Below are positions 54,809 to 63,025 of a stretch of 64,000 bases of DNA, piece by piece. Source of the stretch: Lysinibacillus sp. FSL K6-0232. GTDB lineage: Bacteria > Bacillota > Bacilli > Bacillales_A > Planococcaceae. The position numbers and the translations under genes are program-made. How positions within the stretch are numbered: position 1 is the first letter of the stretch; each line of letters begins with the position of its first letter. The notes below the pieces were generated by a model. The model worked only from the letters and a program-made list of their open reading frames with translations, was not told where the DNA came from and ran no database searches. Location: contig NZ_JBBOYW010000001.1 of the NCBI RefSeq assembly GCF_038008325.1, forward strand, positions 982,001-1,046,000. Direction: 5' to 3'.

Positions 54809-55558
54809 TTGGAATATACAGTCGAAAGTGATATTGGGTTAAAACGATCCATTAATGAAGACCGTGCTGCATTTTTTAAGCGTCCAGACGGCCTTGCACT
54901 AGCACTTGTGGCAGATGGCATGGGTGGTCATAATGCTGGTGATGTAGCGAGTGACATGGCAATTAAACAAATGGAAACCTTTTTTTTACAGGCAGACACA
55001 AGTCATTTTGTATCAACAACATCAAAAAAAGAATGGTTATTGCAGACAGTTAAGCAATTGAATAAAGATATTTATAACTATTCTTTATCACACGAAGACT
55101 GTAAAGGAATGGGCACAACACTTATTGCGGTATTAATTGAAGGATATCACTGCTCCATCGCACATGTTGGAGATAGTCGCGTGTATTATTTCTTTGAAGA
55201 TGGCGCACAACAAATAACAAGAGATCATTCATATGTGAATGTGCTGGTGGAAAATGGCGAAATTAGCGAAGAAGAAGCTTTGACACATCCAAAAAAGAAT
55301 TTTATTTTAAAGGCTATTGGCACAGAGGAAACCATTGAGCCAGATTTTTATGAGGTCAATTTAGCCTTACAATCGTATTTATTAATTTGTTCAGATGGAC
55401 TAAGCAATAAATTAACGGTCTATGAAATGGCTTCGATTATTACGTTTCCAGACTCTATTCAAGAAAAGGGACGTAAACTTGTGGGATTAGCAAATGATAG
55501 CGGGGGAGAAGATAATATCTCCCTCGTATTACTAACAAAAAGGGATGAGGAGGTGTAA
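54809..55558 (+). CDS. prpC: Protein phosphatase PrpC (PP2C family)
   Basis: Metal-dependent phosphatase that reverses PrkC phosphorylation. 249 residues from TTG 54809 (GAGGTGA upstream). Metal ligands and family motifs: NEDRAAF, VADGMGGHNAGDVAS, GMGTTLIAVLI, HVGDSRVY, LICSDGLSNKL and GGEDNISLVL. It precedes its partner kinase by 2 bases. Confidence 0.96.
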   Translation: MEYTVESDIGLKRSINEDRAAFFKRPDGLALALVADGMGGHNAGDVASDMAIKQMETFFLQADTSHFVSTTSKKEWLLQTVKQLNKDIYNYSLSHEDCKGMGTTLIAVLIEGYHCSIAHVGDSRVYYFFEDGAQQITRDHSYVNVLVENGEISEEEALTHPKKNFILKAIGTEETIEPDFYEVNLALQSYLLICSDGLSNKLTVYEMASIITFPDSIQEKGRKLVGLANDSGGEDNISLVLLTKRDEEV

Positions 55559-55560
55559 GA

Positions 55561-57540
55561 ATGCTTGTAGGGAAAAGAATTAGTGACCGCTATAAAATTT
55601 TAGGACTCATTGGTGGCGGTGGTATGTCGAATGTTTATTTAGCACATGACATGATATTAGGCCGTGATGTTGCAATTAAAATATTGCGCTATGATTTTTC
55701 CAATGAGGAGGAATTACATCGACGTTTTCAACGTGAGGCACTGTCTGCTACAAGTCTTACACATCCAAATATTGTTAGTATTTATGATGTAGGTGATGAT
55801 GGTGATCTACATTATATTGTGATGGAATATGTTCAAGGAAAAACGTTAAAGCAGTACATACAAGAATTTGCACCAATTTCTCCTGCAAGAAGTGTGCATA
55901 TTATGAAGCAATTAACGTCTGCTATTGCCAATGCGCATGAAAATCATATTATCCACCGTGATATTAAGCCGCAAAATATTTTAATGGATGCTGAAGGCAA
56001 TGTGAAAATTACTGATTTTGGGATTGCCATGACACTGAGTGCAACTTCTTTTACACAAACAAACTCAGTATTAGGAACAGTGCATTATTTATCGCCAGAG
56101 CAAGCTCGTGGTGGTACAGCAACGAATAAATCAGATATTTATGCGCTTGGGATTGTGTTATATGAATTATTAACAGGTGAATTGCCGTTTTCTGGAGAAT
56201 CAGCTGTTTCCATTGCGCTCAAGCATTTACAGACAGAAACACCATCTGTCCGCGCTTTCGATGCAACAATTCCACAAAGCTTAGAAAATGTGGTACTGAA
56301 AGCTACTGCGAAAGATGCCTCTCACCGTTATAATACAGTGGAAGAAATGTATGAGGATTTAGAAACAGTATTAACACCTAGTCGTATCAATGAGCCAAAA
56401 TTTGTGATACCAGTTGATAATGATGTGACAAAGGCAATTCCTATTATTAAGGAACAGCCTATAGAAAAAGAAGAAGACCTAGCAAAAACAAGAGCAATTA
56501 CACCGATTAAAGAAGTGAAGCCTGTAGAGCAACCTAAAAAGCCTATCGATAAGCCAGCACCTGCTAAAGCGAAGAAAAGGTGGCCTATATATGTGGCGAG
56601 CTTCCTTGTAATAGTTATTGCTGTTTTTTTATTCCTAATTTATGCAACAGATTTATTTAGCCCGAAAAAGGAGGCAATTCCTGAGGTGGCTAATTTAACC
56701 GTTGATGAAGCAATAAAAATATTGGAAGAAGCAGGCTTTGTTGTGAGCGATGAGCATCAGGAGCGACACTCTGAAGAGGTGGAAGAGGGCAAGGTTATTG
56801 AAACCGATCCATCAGAGGGAACGATGCGTGTAAAGGGCTCAGAAATTGATTTGGTGGTAAGTCTAGGTGCTGAAAAGACGAAAGTGGATAATTATGTAGG
56901 GCAAAATATTCATCAGGTGGAAGCCTTATTAAAAGGAAAGTTTTTAGAGGTTAAAACAGAATATGTCCATTCTGAGGAGCCTGAAGGTCGAATTATTGAC
57001 CAAAGTATTTCTCCTGATACAGAAGTGGTAGCAGAAAATGAAGTTATCACATTTACAGTTAGCCAAGGTGTTAAAATGGTACGAGTAGAGGATGTTGTCA
57101 ATTATACGAAAGAGGATATGGATGACTATGTGCAAAGAGCAGGCTTGAAATGGCGTGTTTCTCGTGAGGACTACCATGATACAATTCCAGCTGGTAGCGT
57201 CATCTCTCAACTGACGAAAGCTGGCACGCAAGTTGAGGCAGGCTCAACAATATCCGTTATTTTAAGTAAAGGACCTGCTGAAAAGCCTGTCAAAACACTT
57301 GTCAAGACGGTTATGATTGAATATATTCCTACAGAAGAGGGATTGGCACAAAATATTCGTATTGAAATTCAAGATAAAAACCATACAATGTCAGAGCCAG
57401 CGGATGAATTTCCAATTTTAAGTGATACGCCTTACAATATACAGCTTGTGATTGAAGAGGGCAAGCAGGCAGGGTATCGTATTATCCGCGATTCAGAGAT
57501 TATTCATGAAGAAAAAATTGATTATAATGATGTGAACTAA
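55561..57540 (+). CDS. prkC: Ser/Thr protein kinase PrkC with PASTA repeats
   Basis: Membrane kinase that senses muropeptides and prompts spore germination in B. subtilis. 659 residues: N-terminal kinase with glycine loop IGGGGMSNVYLA, Lys40, HRDIKPQNIL, DFGIAM and activation segment GTVHYLSPEQARGG; juxtamembrane linker; one membrane segment (about 343-365); three PASTA domains; a final external domain of about 75 residues. Confidence 0.96.
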   Translation: MLVGKRISDRYKILGLIGGGGMSNVYLAHDMILGRDVAIKILRYDFSNEEELHRRFQREALSATSLTHPNIVSIYDVGDDGDLHYIVMEYVQGKTLKQYIQEFAPISPARSVHIMKQLTSAIANAHENHIIHRDIKPQNILMDAEGNVKITDFGIAMTLSATSFTQTNSVLGTVHYLSPEQARGGTATNKSDIYALGIVLYELLTGELPFSGESAVSIALKHLQTETPSVRAFDATIPQSLENVVLKATAKDASHRYNTVEEMYEDLETVLTPSRINEPKFVIPVDNDVTKAIPIIKEQPIEKEEDLAKTRAITPIKEVKPVEQPKKPIDKPAPAKAKKRWPIYVASFLVIVIAVFLFLIYATDLFSPKKEAIPEVANLTVDEAIKILEEAGFVVSDEHQERHSEEVEEGKVIETDPSEGTMRVKGSEIDLVVSLGAEKTKVDNYVGQNIHQVEALLKGKFLEVKTEYVHSEEPEGRIIDQSISPDTEVVAENEVITFTVSQGVKMVRVEDVVNYTKEDMDDYVQRAGLKWRVSREDYHDTIPAGSVISQLTKAGTQVEAGSTISVILSKGPAEKPVKTLVKTVMIEYIPTEEGLAQNIRIEIQDKNHTMSEPADEFPILSDTPYNIQLVIEEGKQAGYRIIRDSEIIHEEKIDYNDVN

Positions 57541-57551
57541 GGGGGAATTGG

Positions 57552-58436
57552 ATGGCGCAAGGCCAAATCAGAAAAGCTTTAAGCGGTTATTATTATGTAT
57601 ATGATGGTCAGCAATTAATTCAATGTCGTGGACGTGGAGTATTTCGCAATCGTGGCGAATCTCCACTTGTTGGCGATATCGTAGAGTACACAATCGAAAC
57701 AGAAGGATCGGATGGAACCATTCAAAAAATTTTGGAACGTCGAAATGAATTGGTGCGTCCGCCAATTGCGAATATCGATCAAGGAATTTTAGTATTTTCC
57801 GTAAAGGAGCCTTATTTCAATACCGTTCTATTAGATCGTTTTTTAGTTGTTTTAGAATCATTCCATGTACATCCAATTATTTGTTTAACAAAGATGGATT
57901 TACTAGAAAACGATGAGCGGGAGGAATTGCAACGCTATATAGAGGACTATCAACAAATAGGCTATACGGTACTACAAACCTATAAAGATGAAAAAGAGTT
58001 AGTGGAGCGACTACAGCCTATTTTAAAGGGAAAAACAACTGTATTAGCAGGACAATCAGGCGTTGGGAAATCAACACTGCTTAACACACTAATTCCTGAA
58101 TTAAATTTAAAAACAGGCATTATTTCACAAAGCTTAGGGCGAGGTAAACATACAACTCGCCATGTTGAGCTAATTGAGGTTTGCGGTGGTCTATTAGCAG
58201 ATACACCTGGGTTTAGCTCCTTTGATTTTGATGAAATTGAAAAAGAAGAGCTAGGCTTATGTTTTCCTGAAATGGCTAGCATAGCTGACAATTGTAAATT
58301 TAGAGGCTGCCTCCACTTAAAGGAGCCAAAATGTGCAGTGAAAGCAGCAGTAGAAGCGGAAGAAATTCGTGATTACCGCTACAAGCATTATGAACAATTT
58401 ATGCAAGAAATTATGGATCGAAAGCCGAGGTATTAA
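57552..58436 (+). CDS. rsgA: Ribosome small-subunit GTPase RsgA
   Basis: Circularly permuted GTPase that checks late 30S maturation (cpgA/yloQ). 294 residues: N-terminal OB fold, G4-like LTKMDLL, G1 GQSGVGKSTLLN, G3 DTPGFSSFDF, and the C-terminal zinc motif CKFRGCLHLKEPKC. Follows prkC by 11 bases. Confidence 0.96.
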   Translation: MAQGQIRKALSGYYYVYDGQQLIQCRGRGVFRNRGESPLVGDIVEYTIETEGSDGTIQKILERRNELVRPPIANIDQGILVFSVKEPYFNTVLLDRFLVVLESFHVHPIICLTKMDLLENDEREELQRYIEDYQQIGYTVLQTYKDEKELVERLQPILKGKTTVLAGQSGVGKSTLLNTLIPELNLKTGIISQSLGRGKHTTRHVELIEVCGGLLADTPGFSSFDFDEIEKEELGLCFPEMASIADNCKFRGCLHLKEPKCAVKAAVEAEEIRDYRYKHYEQFMQEIMDRKPRY

Positions 58437-58438
58437 TG

Positions 58439-59107
58439 ATGATACAAATAGCACCATCAATTTTAGCAGCGAATTTTGCAAAATTAGGAGAAGAAGTAAA
58501 AGAAGTAGAGCAGGCAGGGGCAAAGTTACTTCATATTGATGTAATGGACGGTCATTTTGTGCCAAATATTTCTTTTGGCTCTATTGTAGTAGATGCTATT
58601 CGACCATTAACGAATTTACCGTTAGATGTCCATTTAATGATCGAAAACCCAGATCAATATATTGAACAGTTTGCGAAGGCTGGTGCAGACTATATTACAG
58701 TACATGTAGAGGCATGTCGTCATTTACATCGAACAATTCAATTAATTCGTTCATATGGTGTAAAGGCTGGCGTTGTATTAAATCCACATACACCAATAGA
58801 AACGATTCAACATATTTTACAAGATATTGATATGGTATTATTAATGACTGTAAACCCGGGCTTTGGTGGACAAAAGTTTATACATTCTGTTGTACCTAAA
58901 ATTGAAGCATTGTCAACAATGATTAAAGAGCGAGGCTTGGACATTGCTATTGAAATTGATGGGGGTATTACTGCTGAAACGATTGTGCCATGTGCACAGG
59001 CAGGGGCGACGATTTTTGTAGCAGGGTCAGCCATTTATAGTAAAGAAGATCGGACAGCTGCGCTTCAGGAAATTTTAGCGGCTGGTGAGGCTGCGCTGAA
59101 AGGATGA
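58439..59107 (+). CDS. rpe: Ribulose-phosphate 3-epimerase
   Basis: Pentose-phosphate TIM barrel, 222 residues from ATG 58439; an ATG at 58436 overlaps the rsgA stop and is also possible. Catalytic residues in LLHIDVMDGHFVPN, DVHLMIENP, VNPGFGGQKF and EIDGGI. Confidence 0.95.
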   Translation: MIQIAPSILAANFAKLGEEVKEVEQAGAKLLHIDVMDGHFVPNISFGSIVVDAIRPLTNLPLDVHLMIENPDQYIEQFAKAGADYITVHVEACRHLHRTIQLIRSYGVKAGVVLNPHTPIETIQHILQDIDMVLLMTVNPGFGGQKFIHSVVPKIEALSTMIKERGLDIAIEIDGGITAETIVPCAQAGATIFVAGSAIYSKEDRTAALQEILAAGEAALKG

Positions 59108-59757
59108 CAACAGTCGTTGTTTGTGCAGGTGGACCAAAACAAGAGCTTTGCTCATTATCATTTTTTCAACAGCAGCAGGATGTTGTGTTTATCGGTGCAG
59201 ACCGTGGAGCTTTATATTTAGTGGAGCAGGGAATTATACCTCATGCTATTGTGGGAGATTTTGATTCTTTAACAGCTGAGGAATATCAAGCTGTGATGGC
59301 ACAAGCAAAGGACCAGCAACGCTTTCAGCAGGAGAAAAATGAAACAGATACAGATTTAGCCTTATTGAAAGCATTGACATATGCACCACAGGAAATTGTG
59401 CTAACAGGTGTAACAGGTGGTCGTTTAGATCATTATGAGGCAGCTGTTCGTTCCATGTATCGCTTGCAAAAAGAGTATCCATCTGTTGCGTTGAAAATTG
59501 TGAATCATACAAATATGCTGCAATTTTTATTGCCAGGTACACATATAATTGATGCGGATAATCGCTACCGCTATTTGTCTTTTTTTGCATATGAGAAGTC
59601 AGTTCAAGAGGTAACATTAAGACAGGTCAAATATGAAACAACAAAAGAAGAAATTTCTCTAGGAACATCTCGATTTACAAGTAATGAAATAATAGGAGCT
59701 TCAGGGTCTATATCTTTCTCGCAAGGCATATGTTTAATGATAAGAAGCATAGATTAG
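59104..59757 (+). CDS. thiN: Thiamine pyrophosphokinase
   Basis: Makes thiamine diphosphate from thiamine and ATP. 217 residues with GADRGALYL, VGDFDSL, KNETDTDLALLKAL and GVTGGRLDHYEA. The start overlaps the rpe stop as ATGA. The next gene is spoVM, as in B. subtilis. Confidence 0.94.
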   Translation: MTTVVVCAGGPKQELCSLSFFQQQQDVVFIGADRGALYLVEQGIIPHAIVGDFDSLTAEEYQAVMAQAKDQQRFQQEKNETDTDLALLKALTYAPQEIVLTGVTGGRLDHYEAAVRSMYRLQKEYPSVALKIVNHTNMLQFLLPGTHIIDADNRYRYLSFFAYEKSVQEVTLRQVKYETTKEEISLGTSRFTSNEIIGASGSISFSQGICLMIRSID

Positions 59758-59775
59758 CGTAAGGGGGAGAGAGTC

Positions 59776-59877
59776 CTGAAAGTATATACGTTCCAGCTGC
59801 CGAAATTTGTGAGTAGTATTACGCGTACGTGTATAAACCTATTTAAAAAAGATAAGAAAGTAAAAAAATCCGACTGA
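59776..59877 (+). CDS. spoVM: Stage V sporulation protein M, SpoVM (CTG start)
   Basis: Tiny amphipathic helix that recognises the convex forespore membrane and recruits SpoIVA. From CTG 59776 the 33 codons read (M)KVYTFQLPKFVSSITR and continue TCINLFKKDKKVKKSD. Aligned without gaps to B. subtilis SpoVM (26 residues), K2, Y4, T5, L8, P9, K10, F11, I15, R17, F23, K25 and D26 match. AAGGGGGAG lies at 59761-59769. No ATG, GTG or TTG is available in frame upstream, and the only later one (GTG 59809) would lose half the peptide. The last codons are inside the terminator stem. Confidence 0.9.
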   Translation: MKVYTFQLPKFVSSITRTCINLFKKDKKVKKSD

Positions 59878-59895
59878 AGCTAGTCGGATTTTTTT
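59862..59895 (+). terminator. Terminator overlapping the spoVM end
   Basis: AAAAAATCCGACT and AGTCGGATTTTTT pair around a six-base loop. The upstream arm encodes the last residues of SpoVM and its TGA. Confidence 0.9.
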
Positions 59896-59910
59896 ACTGT
59901 TGAAGATATA

Positions 59911-59949
59911 AAAAAAATCGATTTACGCTTAGGGCGAAATCGATTTTTT
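59911..59949 (-). terminator. Terminator of rpmB
   Basis: AAAAAATCGATTT and AAATCGATTTTTT pair around a loop that can form a small inner CGC/GCG stem. The T run on the minus strand serves rpmB; the element looks bidirectional. Confidence 0.85.
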
Positions 59950-59960
59950 AGAAGCAGCGA

Positions 59961-60149
59961 TTAAACGCGCTCAACTTTACCTGATTTTAATGCACGAGCA
60001 GAAACCCATACACGTTTTGGTTTACCGTCAACTAAGATACGAACTTTTTGAAGGTTAGCACCCCAAGTACGTTTGTTAGCGTTCATAGCGTGGGAACGGT
60101 TGTTACCAGTACGAGCTTTACGACCAGTGATTACACATTGTTTTGGCAT
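59961..60149 (-). CDS. rpmB: 50S ribosomal protein L28
   Basis: 62 residues: [30 protein letters not shown]. The first form has a single Cys, so it is the zinc-free type. GGAGGG is upstream on the minus strand. Convergent with spoVM as in B. subtilis. The genes that flank rpmB in B. subtilis (yloU, yloV) are not next; an IclR-type regulator is. Confidence 0.97.
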   Translation of the reverse strand: MPKQCVITGRKARTGNNRSHAMNANKRTWGANLQKVRILVDGKPKRVWVSARALKSGKVERV

Positions 60150-60320
60150 GTTGTATTCCCTCCTTACTGTTAATGCTGAAAGATTACTATTTCAGTTCGG
60201 TATTTCACATACCATAATAATTTAACATACGATGGCGTTCAGTGCAACAGTTTTCACATAACCTTTCAAGAAAAAAACCTTTACAGGCATAAAATTGCGG
60301 TGGATCGTTGAGGATATAAT

Positions 60321-61064
60321 CTATCCTTTTCCTCGATAGCCAAGCTTCATGGATACGCGCTTGCCAGTTTCCAGTAACTGCTCTACTAGTGTGTTGATGT
60401 AGTCCTGTGAGCTATTAAATGTGACAAAACCGATGCTAACTGCACCAATCACCTCACCGAAACCATCTAAAATCGCAACTGCCACTGAGGAGGTACCTGC
60501 TGTTCTTTCTCCATGACTGATTGCATAGCCTTGCTGTCGGATTTGGTCAAGCTGTTGTTCAAATGTAGCAATCTCTTCCTTGGCTACTAATTGTGCGATT
60601 ATTTCCTTCGATTGAGCGCTAGGCATAGCAGCAAGAATGGCTTTATTGGCAGCGCCAATATGCATAGGTATGCGAATACCTAGCTGGTCATAAATACGAA
60701 TTGGATTTGCAGCGCTATCTATTCTTTCAATAATAATGGTATCTAAACCAGCTAGCTTACTTAGATAGACACTTTCCTCTACTTGTCTTGCTAACCGCTC
60801 TAATTCAGGTCTGATTTTGCTAATATAATCCATCGTATCATAGACCTGCAAGCCTAATTCCATCCATATTGTACCAAGATAATAATGCTTTGTTTGCTCA
60901 TCCTGTTCAATCATTCCTTGGTGAATCATGGCTTTTAAAATTCTATGTAAGGTACTTAAAGGTAAATCACATTTTGTTGAAAGCTCCGAAATGGACAAAC
61001 CACTGTGATGTGTTTCTGAAGCTAACACCTTTGCAATTGTCATTGCTCGTTCTAATAATTGCAT
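60321..61064 (-). CDS. IclR-family transcriptional regulator
   Basis: 247 residues from ATG 61064, eight bases from AGGAGG (GTG 61073 is also in frame but abuts the site). N-terminal winged HTH (ISELSTKCDLPLSTLHRILK), then the IclR effector domain (about 75-245) with FEQQLDQIRQQGYAISHGER and SVAVAILDGFGEVIGAVSIG. It is divergent from the hydrolase genes. IclR proteins usually control adjacent catabolic genes in response to a small metabolite; here a product or substrate of the adjacent enzymes is the likely signal. Confidence 0.88.
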   Translation of the reverse strand: MQLLERAMTIAKVLASETHHSGLSISELSTKCDLPLSTLHRILKAMIHQGMIEQDEQTKHYYLGTIWMELGLQVYDTMDYISKIRPELERLARQVEESVYLSKLAGLDTIIIERIDSAANPIRIYDQLGIRIPMHIGAANKAILAAMPSAQSKEIIAQLVAKEEIATFEQQLDQIRQQGYAISHGERTAGTSSVAVAILDGFGEVIGAVSIGFVTFNSSQDYINTLVEQLLETGKRVSMKLGYRGKG

Positions 61065-61181
61065 CTGCCCCACCTCCTCTTGTCTATTCTATTTTTATTC
61101 TTATTCTGCGTCTATAAGGTTTTCAGTAGAGTTCTATTGTTTTCTTAAATTAAACGGAAAATAAAAACTTTTCTAAATATA

Positions 61182-61210
61182 TTGACAGTATAGCATAAAA
61201 CACATATATT
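61182..61210 (+). promoter_or_regulatory. Sigma-A promoter for the hydrolase genes
   Basis: TTGACA (61182-61187), 17 bases, TATATT (61205-61210). Transcription should start near 61217. This is the strongest-looking promoter in the window. Confidence 0.85.
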
Positions 61211-61233
61211 TTTTATATAAACTTTCCTCTATA

Positions 61234-61248
61234 CGGAAACGTTTTCCA
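61234..61248. promoter_or_regulatory. IclR-type operator candidate
   Basis: CGGAAACGTTTTCCA is a near-palindrome that resembles the IclR-family operator TGGAAATnATTTCCA. It lies just downstream of the predicted transcript start, where a bound repressor would block elongation. CGGAAA half-sites recur at 61155-61160 and 61254-61259. Confidence 0.6.
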
Positions 61249-61273
61249 CTACACGGAAAAAGGGGTGAAGGGA

Positions 61274-62146
61274 ATGCATTATTGTTCATCAATGTATGCG
61301 CCTTTAAAACATGTCATCGTCAAACATCCAAAAGATGCTTTCCGCAACCAACAGCATCTTAGCGATAAATGGAAAACATTTAACTATTTATCAGAGCCAA
61401 ATTTTGATAAAGCTTTAACAGAGTATGCTGAATTTATCGCAATTCTTGAAAAGTATGTAGAAAAAATTGATTATTTGCCAGTTTCTGAAGAAGTAGGCTT
61501 AGATTCGCTCTATGCACATGATCCTGTGAAGTTTACACCACATGGAGCGATTATTTTAAAATCAGGTAAAACATTAAGACAGCCAGAAGCAACAGTCTAT
61601 AAGCAATTTTTACAGGAAAAGGGCATTCCCATTGTTGGTGAATTAACAGGAGATGCTGTATCAGATGGTGGCGATATTGTTTGGCTTGATGATCGAACAC
61701 TTGTTGTTGGTCGCGGTTATCGAACAAATGATGAGGCAATCCGTCAGCTAAAAGAAATAACAGCTAATATGGTAGATGATTTTATTGTTGTACAGCTACC
61801 GCATGATTTAGGTGAAGATGAATGTTTACATTTAATGTCCTTTATTAGCATGGTAGACAAGGATTTAGCTGTTGTGCATTCACGCTTAATGCCTGTCTTT
61901 TTCCGCCAACTGCTAATAGAGCGAGGAATTCAATTAGTGGAAGTACCAAAAGATGAATATGATGCACTAGGCTGTAATGTCTTGGCACTAGCACCAAGGG
62001 TATGCGTGATTCCAGCAGGTAATAATGTGACAAAGCAACAGTTACTTGATGCTGGTGCAACGGTTTTTGAATATAAAGGTGATGAAATTACTGTAAAGGG
62101 AACAGGTGGACCAACATGTCTTACTTGTCCAGTAGTCAGAGCATAA
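61274..62146 (+). CDS. Arginine deiminase / DDAH-like amidinotransferase-fold hydrolase
   Basis: 290 residues from ATG 61274 (AGGGGTGA upstream; GTG 61265 is in frame but within the ribosome site). The fold motifs are SDGGDIVW with the acidic residue, ECLHLMSFISMVD with the catalytic His, and GGPTCLTCP with nucleophile Cys282. This is the guanidino-group hydrolase superfamily (arginine deiminase, dimethylargininase, agmatine deiminase). It is not classic ArcA, which is about 410 residues. Substrate unknown; context suggests an arginine derivative or the citrulline made by the next enzyme. Possibly a pseudo-pair arising from an old duplication, but the two share little beyond the motifs. Confidence 0.8.
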   Translation: MHYCSSMYAPLKHVIVKHPKDAFRNQQHLSDKWKTFNYLSEPNFDKALTEYAEFIAILEKYVEKIDYLPVSEEVGLDSLYAHDPVKFTPHGAIILKSGKTLRQPEATVYKQFLQEKGIPIVGELTGDAVSDGGDIVWLDDRTLVVGRGYRTNDEAIRQLKEITANMVDDFIVVQLPHDLGEDECLHLMSFISMVDKDLAVVHSRLMPVFFRQLLIERGIQLVEVPKDEYDALGCNVLALAPRVCVIPAGNNVTKQQLLDAGATVFEYKGDEITVKGTGGPTCLTCPVVRA

Positions 62147-62159
62147 AGGAGCAGAGAAT

Positions 62160-62921
62160 ATGTTTAAAAATGTTATTGTAAAAAATCCAGGAAACAGCTT
62201 TGTAAATGGCTTAACAACAAGTGATTTAGGAAAACCAATTTTAGAAAAATTATTTGAACAGCATGAAAAATATGTAGAGGCTTTAAAAAAATGCGGTGTT
62301 GAGGTAACACAGCTACCAGCAAATGAAGCATTTCCCGATTCAACATTTGTAGAGGACACAGCTGTTTTAACACCTGAGTTTGCCATTATTTCAAATCCTG
62401 GGGCAGAGGCTCGTAACCGTGAGATTGAGGATATTGAACCAGCTGTAAAGCAGTTTTACGATAAAATTTATTATATTAAAGGTTCTGGCACACTTGATGG
62501 TGGAGATGTATTACAGGCTGAAAAGAAATTTTATGTAGGAATTTCAGATCGTACAAATGAGGAGGGCGCACAGCAATTTAAAGAAATTGTGGAACAAGAG
62601 GGCTATGAGGCAACGGTTATTCCATTAAAAGAATTTTTCCATTTAAAAACAGGCATTGCCTATGTAGGGCAAAATCGTATGGTAGTGGCTGGTGAGTTTA
62701 TTGATCATCCTGCATTTGAATCGTATGAGAAAATCATTATTCCAAAAGAGGATGAATACTCAGCAAATTGTATTCAAGTGAATGATTATGTGATTATTCC
62801 AGCGGGCTATCCAGCAACAAATCGTAAATTACATGATTTAGGCTATCAAACAATTGAACTAGAGATGTCTGAATTTAGAAAGCATGATGGTGGCTTAAGC
62901 TGTTTATCATTACGCTTTTAA
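62160..62921 (+). CDS. ddaH: Dimethylargininase (DDAH)
   Basis: Hydrolyses methylated arginines to citrulline and a methylamine. 253 residues with DSTFVEDTAVL, TLDGGDVL (Asp113), YVGISDRTNEEGA, FFHLKTG (His161) and the C-terminal DGGLSCLSL (Cys248). The Asp-His-Cys layout follows known DDAH enzymes, and the TLDGGDVL...RTN block is close to animal DDAH1. 13 bases after the previous stop with AGGAG upstream, so cotranscribed. Activity on free ADMA/MMA is inferred from family. Confidence 0.88.
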   Translation: MFKNVIVKNPGNSFVNGLTTSDLGKPILEKLFEQHEKYVEALKKCGVEVTQLPANEAFPDSTFVEDTAVLTPEFAIISNPGAEARNREIEDIEPAVKQFYDKIYYIKGSGTLDGGDVLQAEKKFYVGISDRTNEEGAQQFKEIVEQEGYEATVIPLKEFFHLKTGIAYVGQNRMVVAGEFIDHPAFESYEKIIIPKEDEYSANCIQVNDYVIIPAGYPATNRKLHDLGYQTIELEMSEFRKHDGGLSCLSLRF

Positions 62922-62932
62922 ATAATTCGAAC

Positions 62933-62981
62933 ATTACCCAATCAATTTAACAGCGCAAATTGATTGGGTAATTTCGTTCTT
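62933..62981 (+). terminator. Hairpin between ddaH and the permease
   Basis: A perfect 16-bp stem (ATTACCCAATCAATTT with AAATTGATTGGGTAAT), eight-base loop, followed by TTCGTTCTT. The tail is weakly T-rich, so partial read-through into the permease is plausible. Confidence 0.75.
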
Positions 62982-63025
62982 AAAATATCAGAATATTTAC
63001 ATTATATAGAAAGTAGGGATGGATA

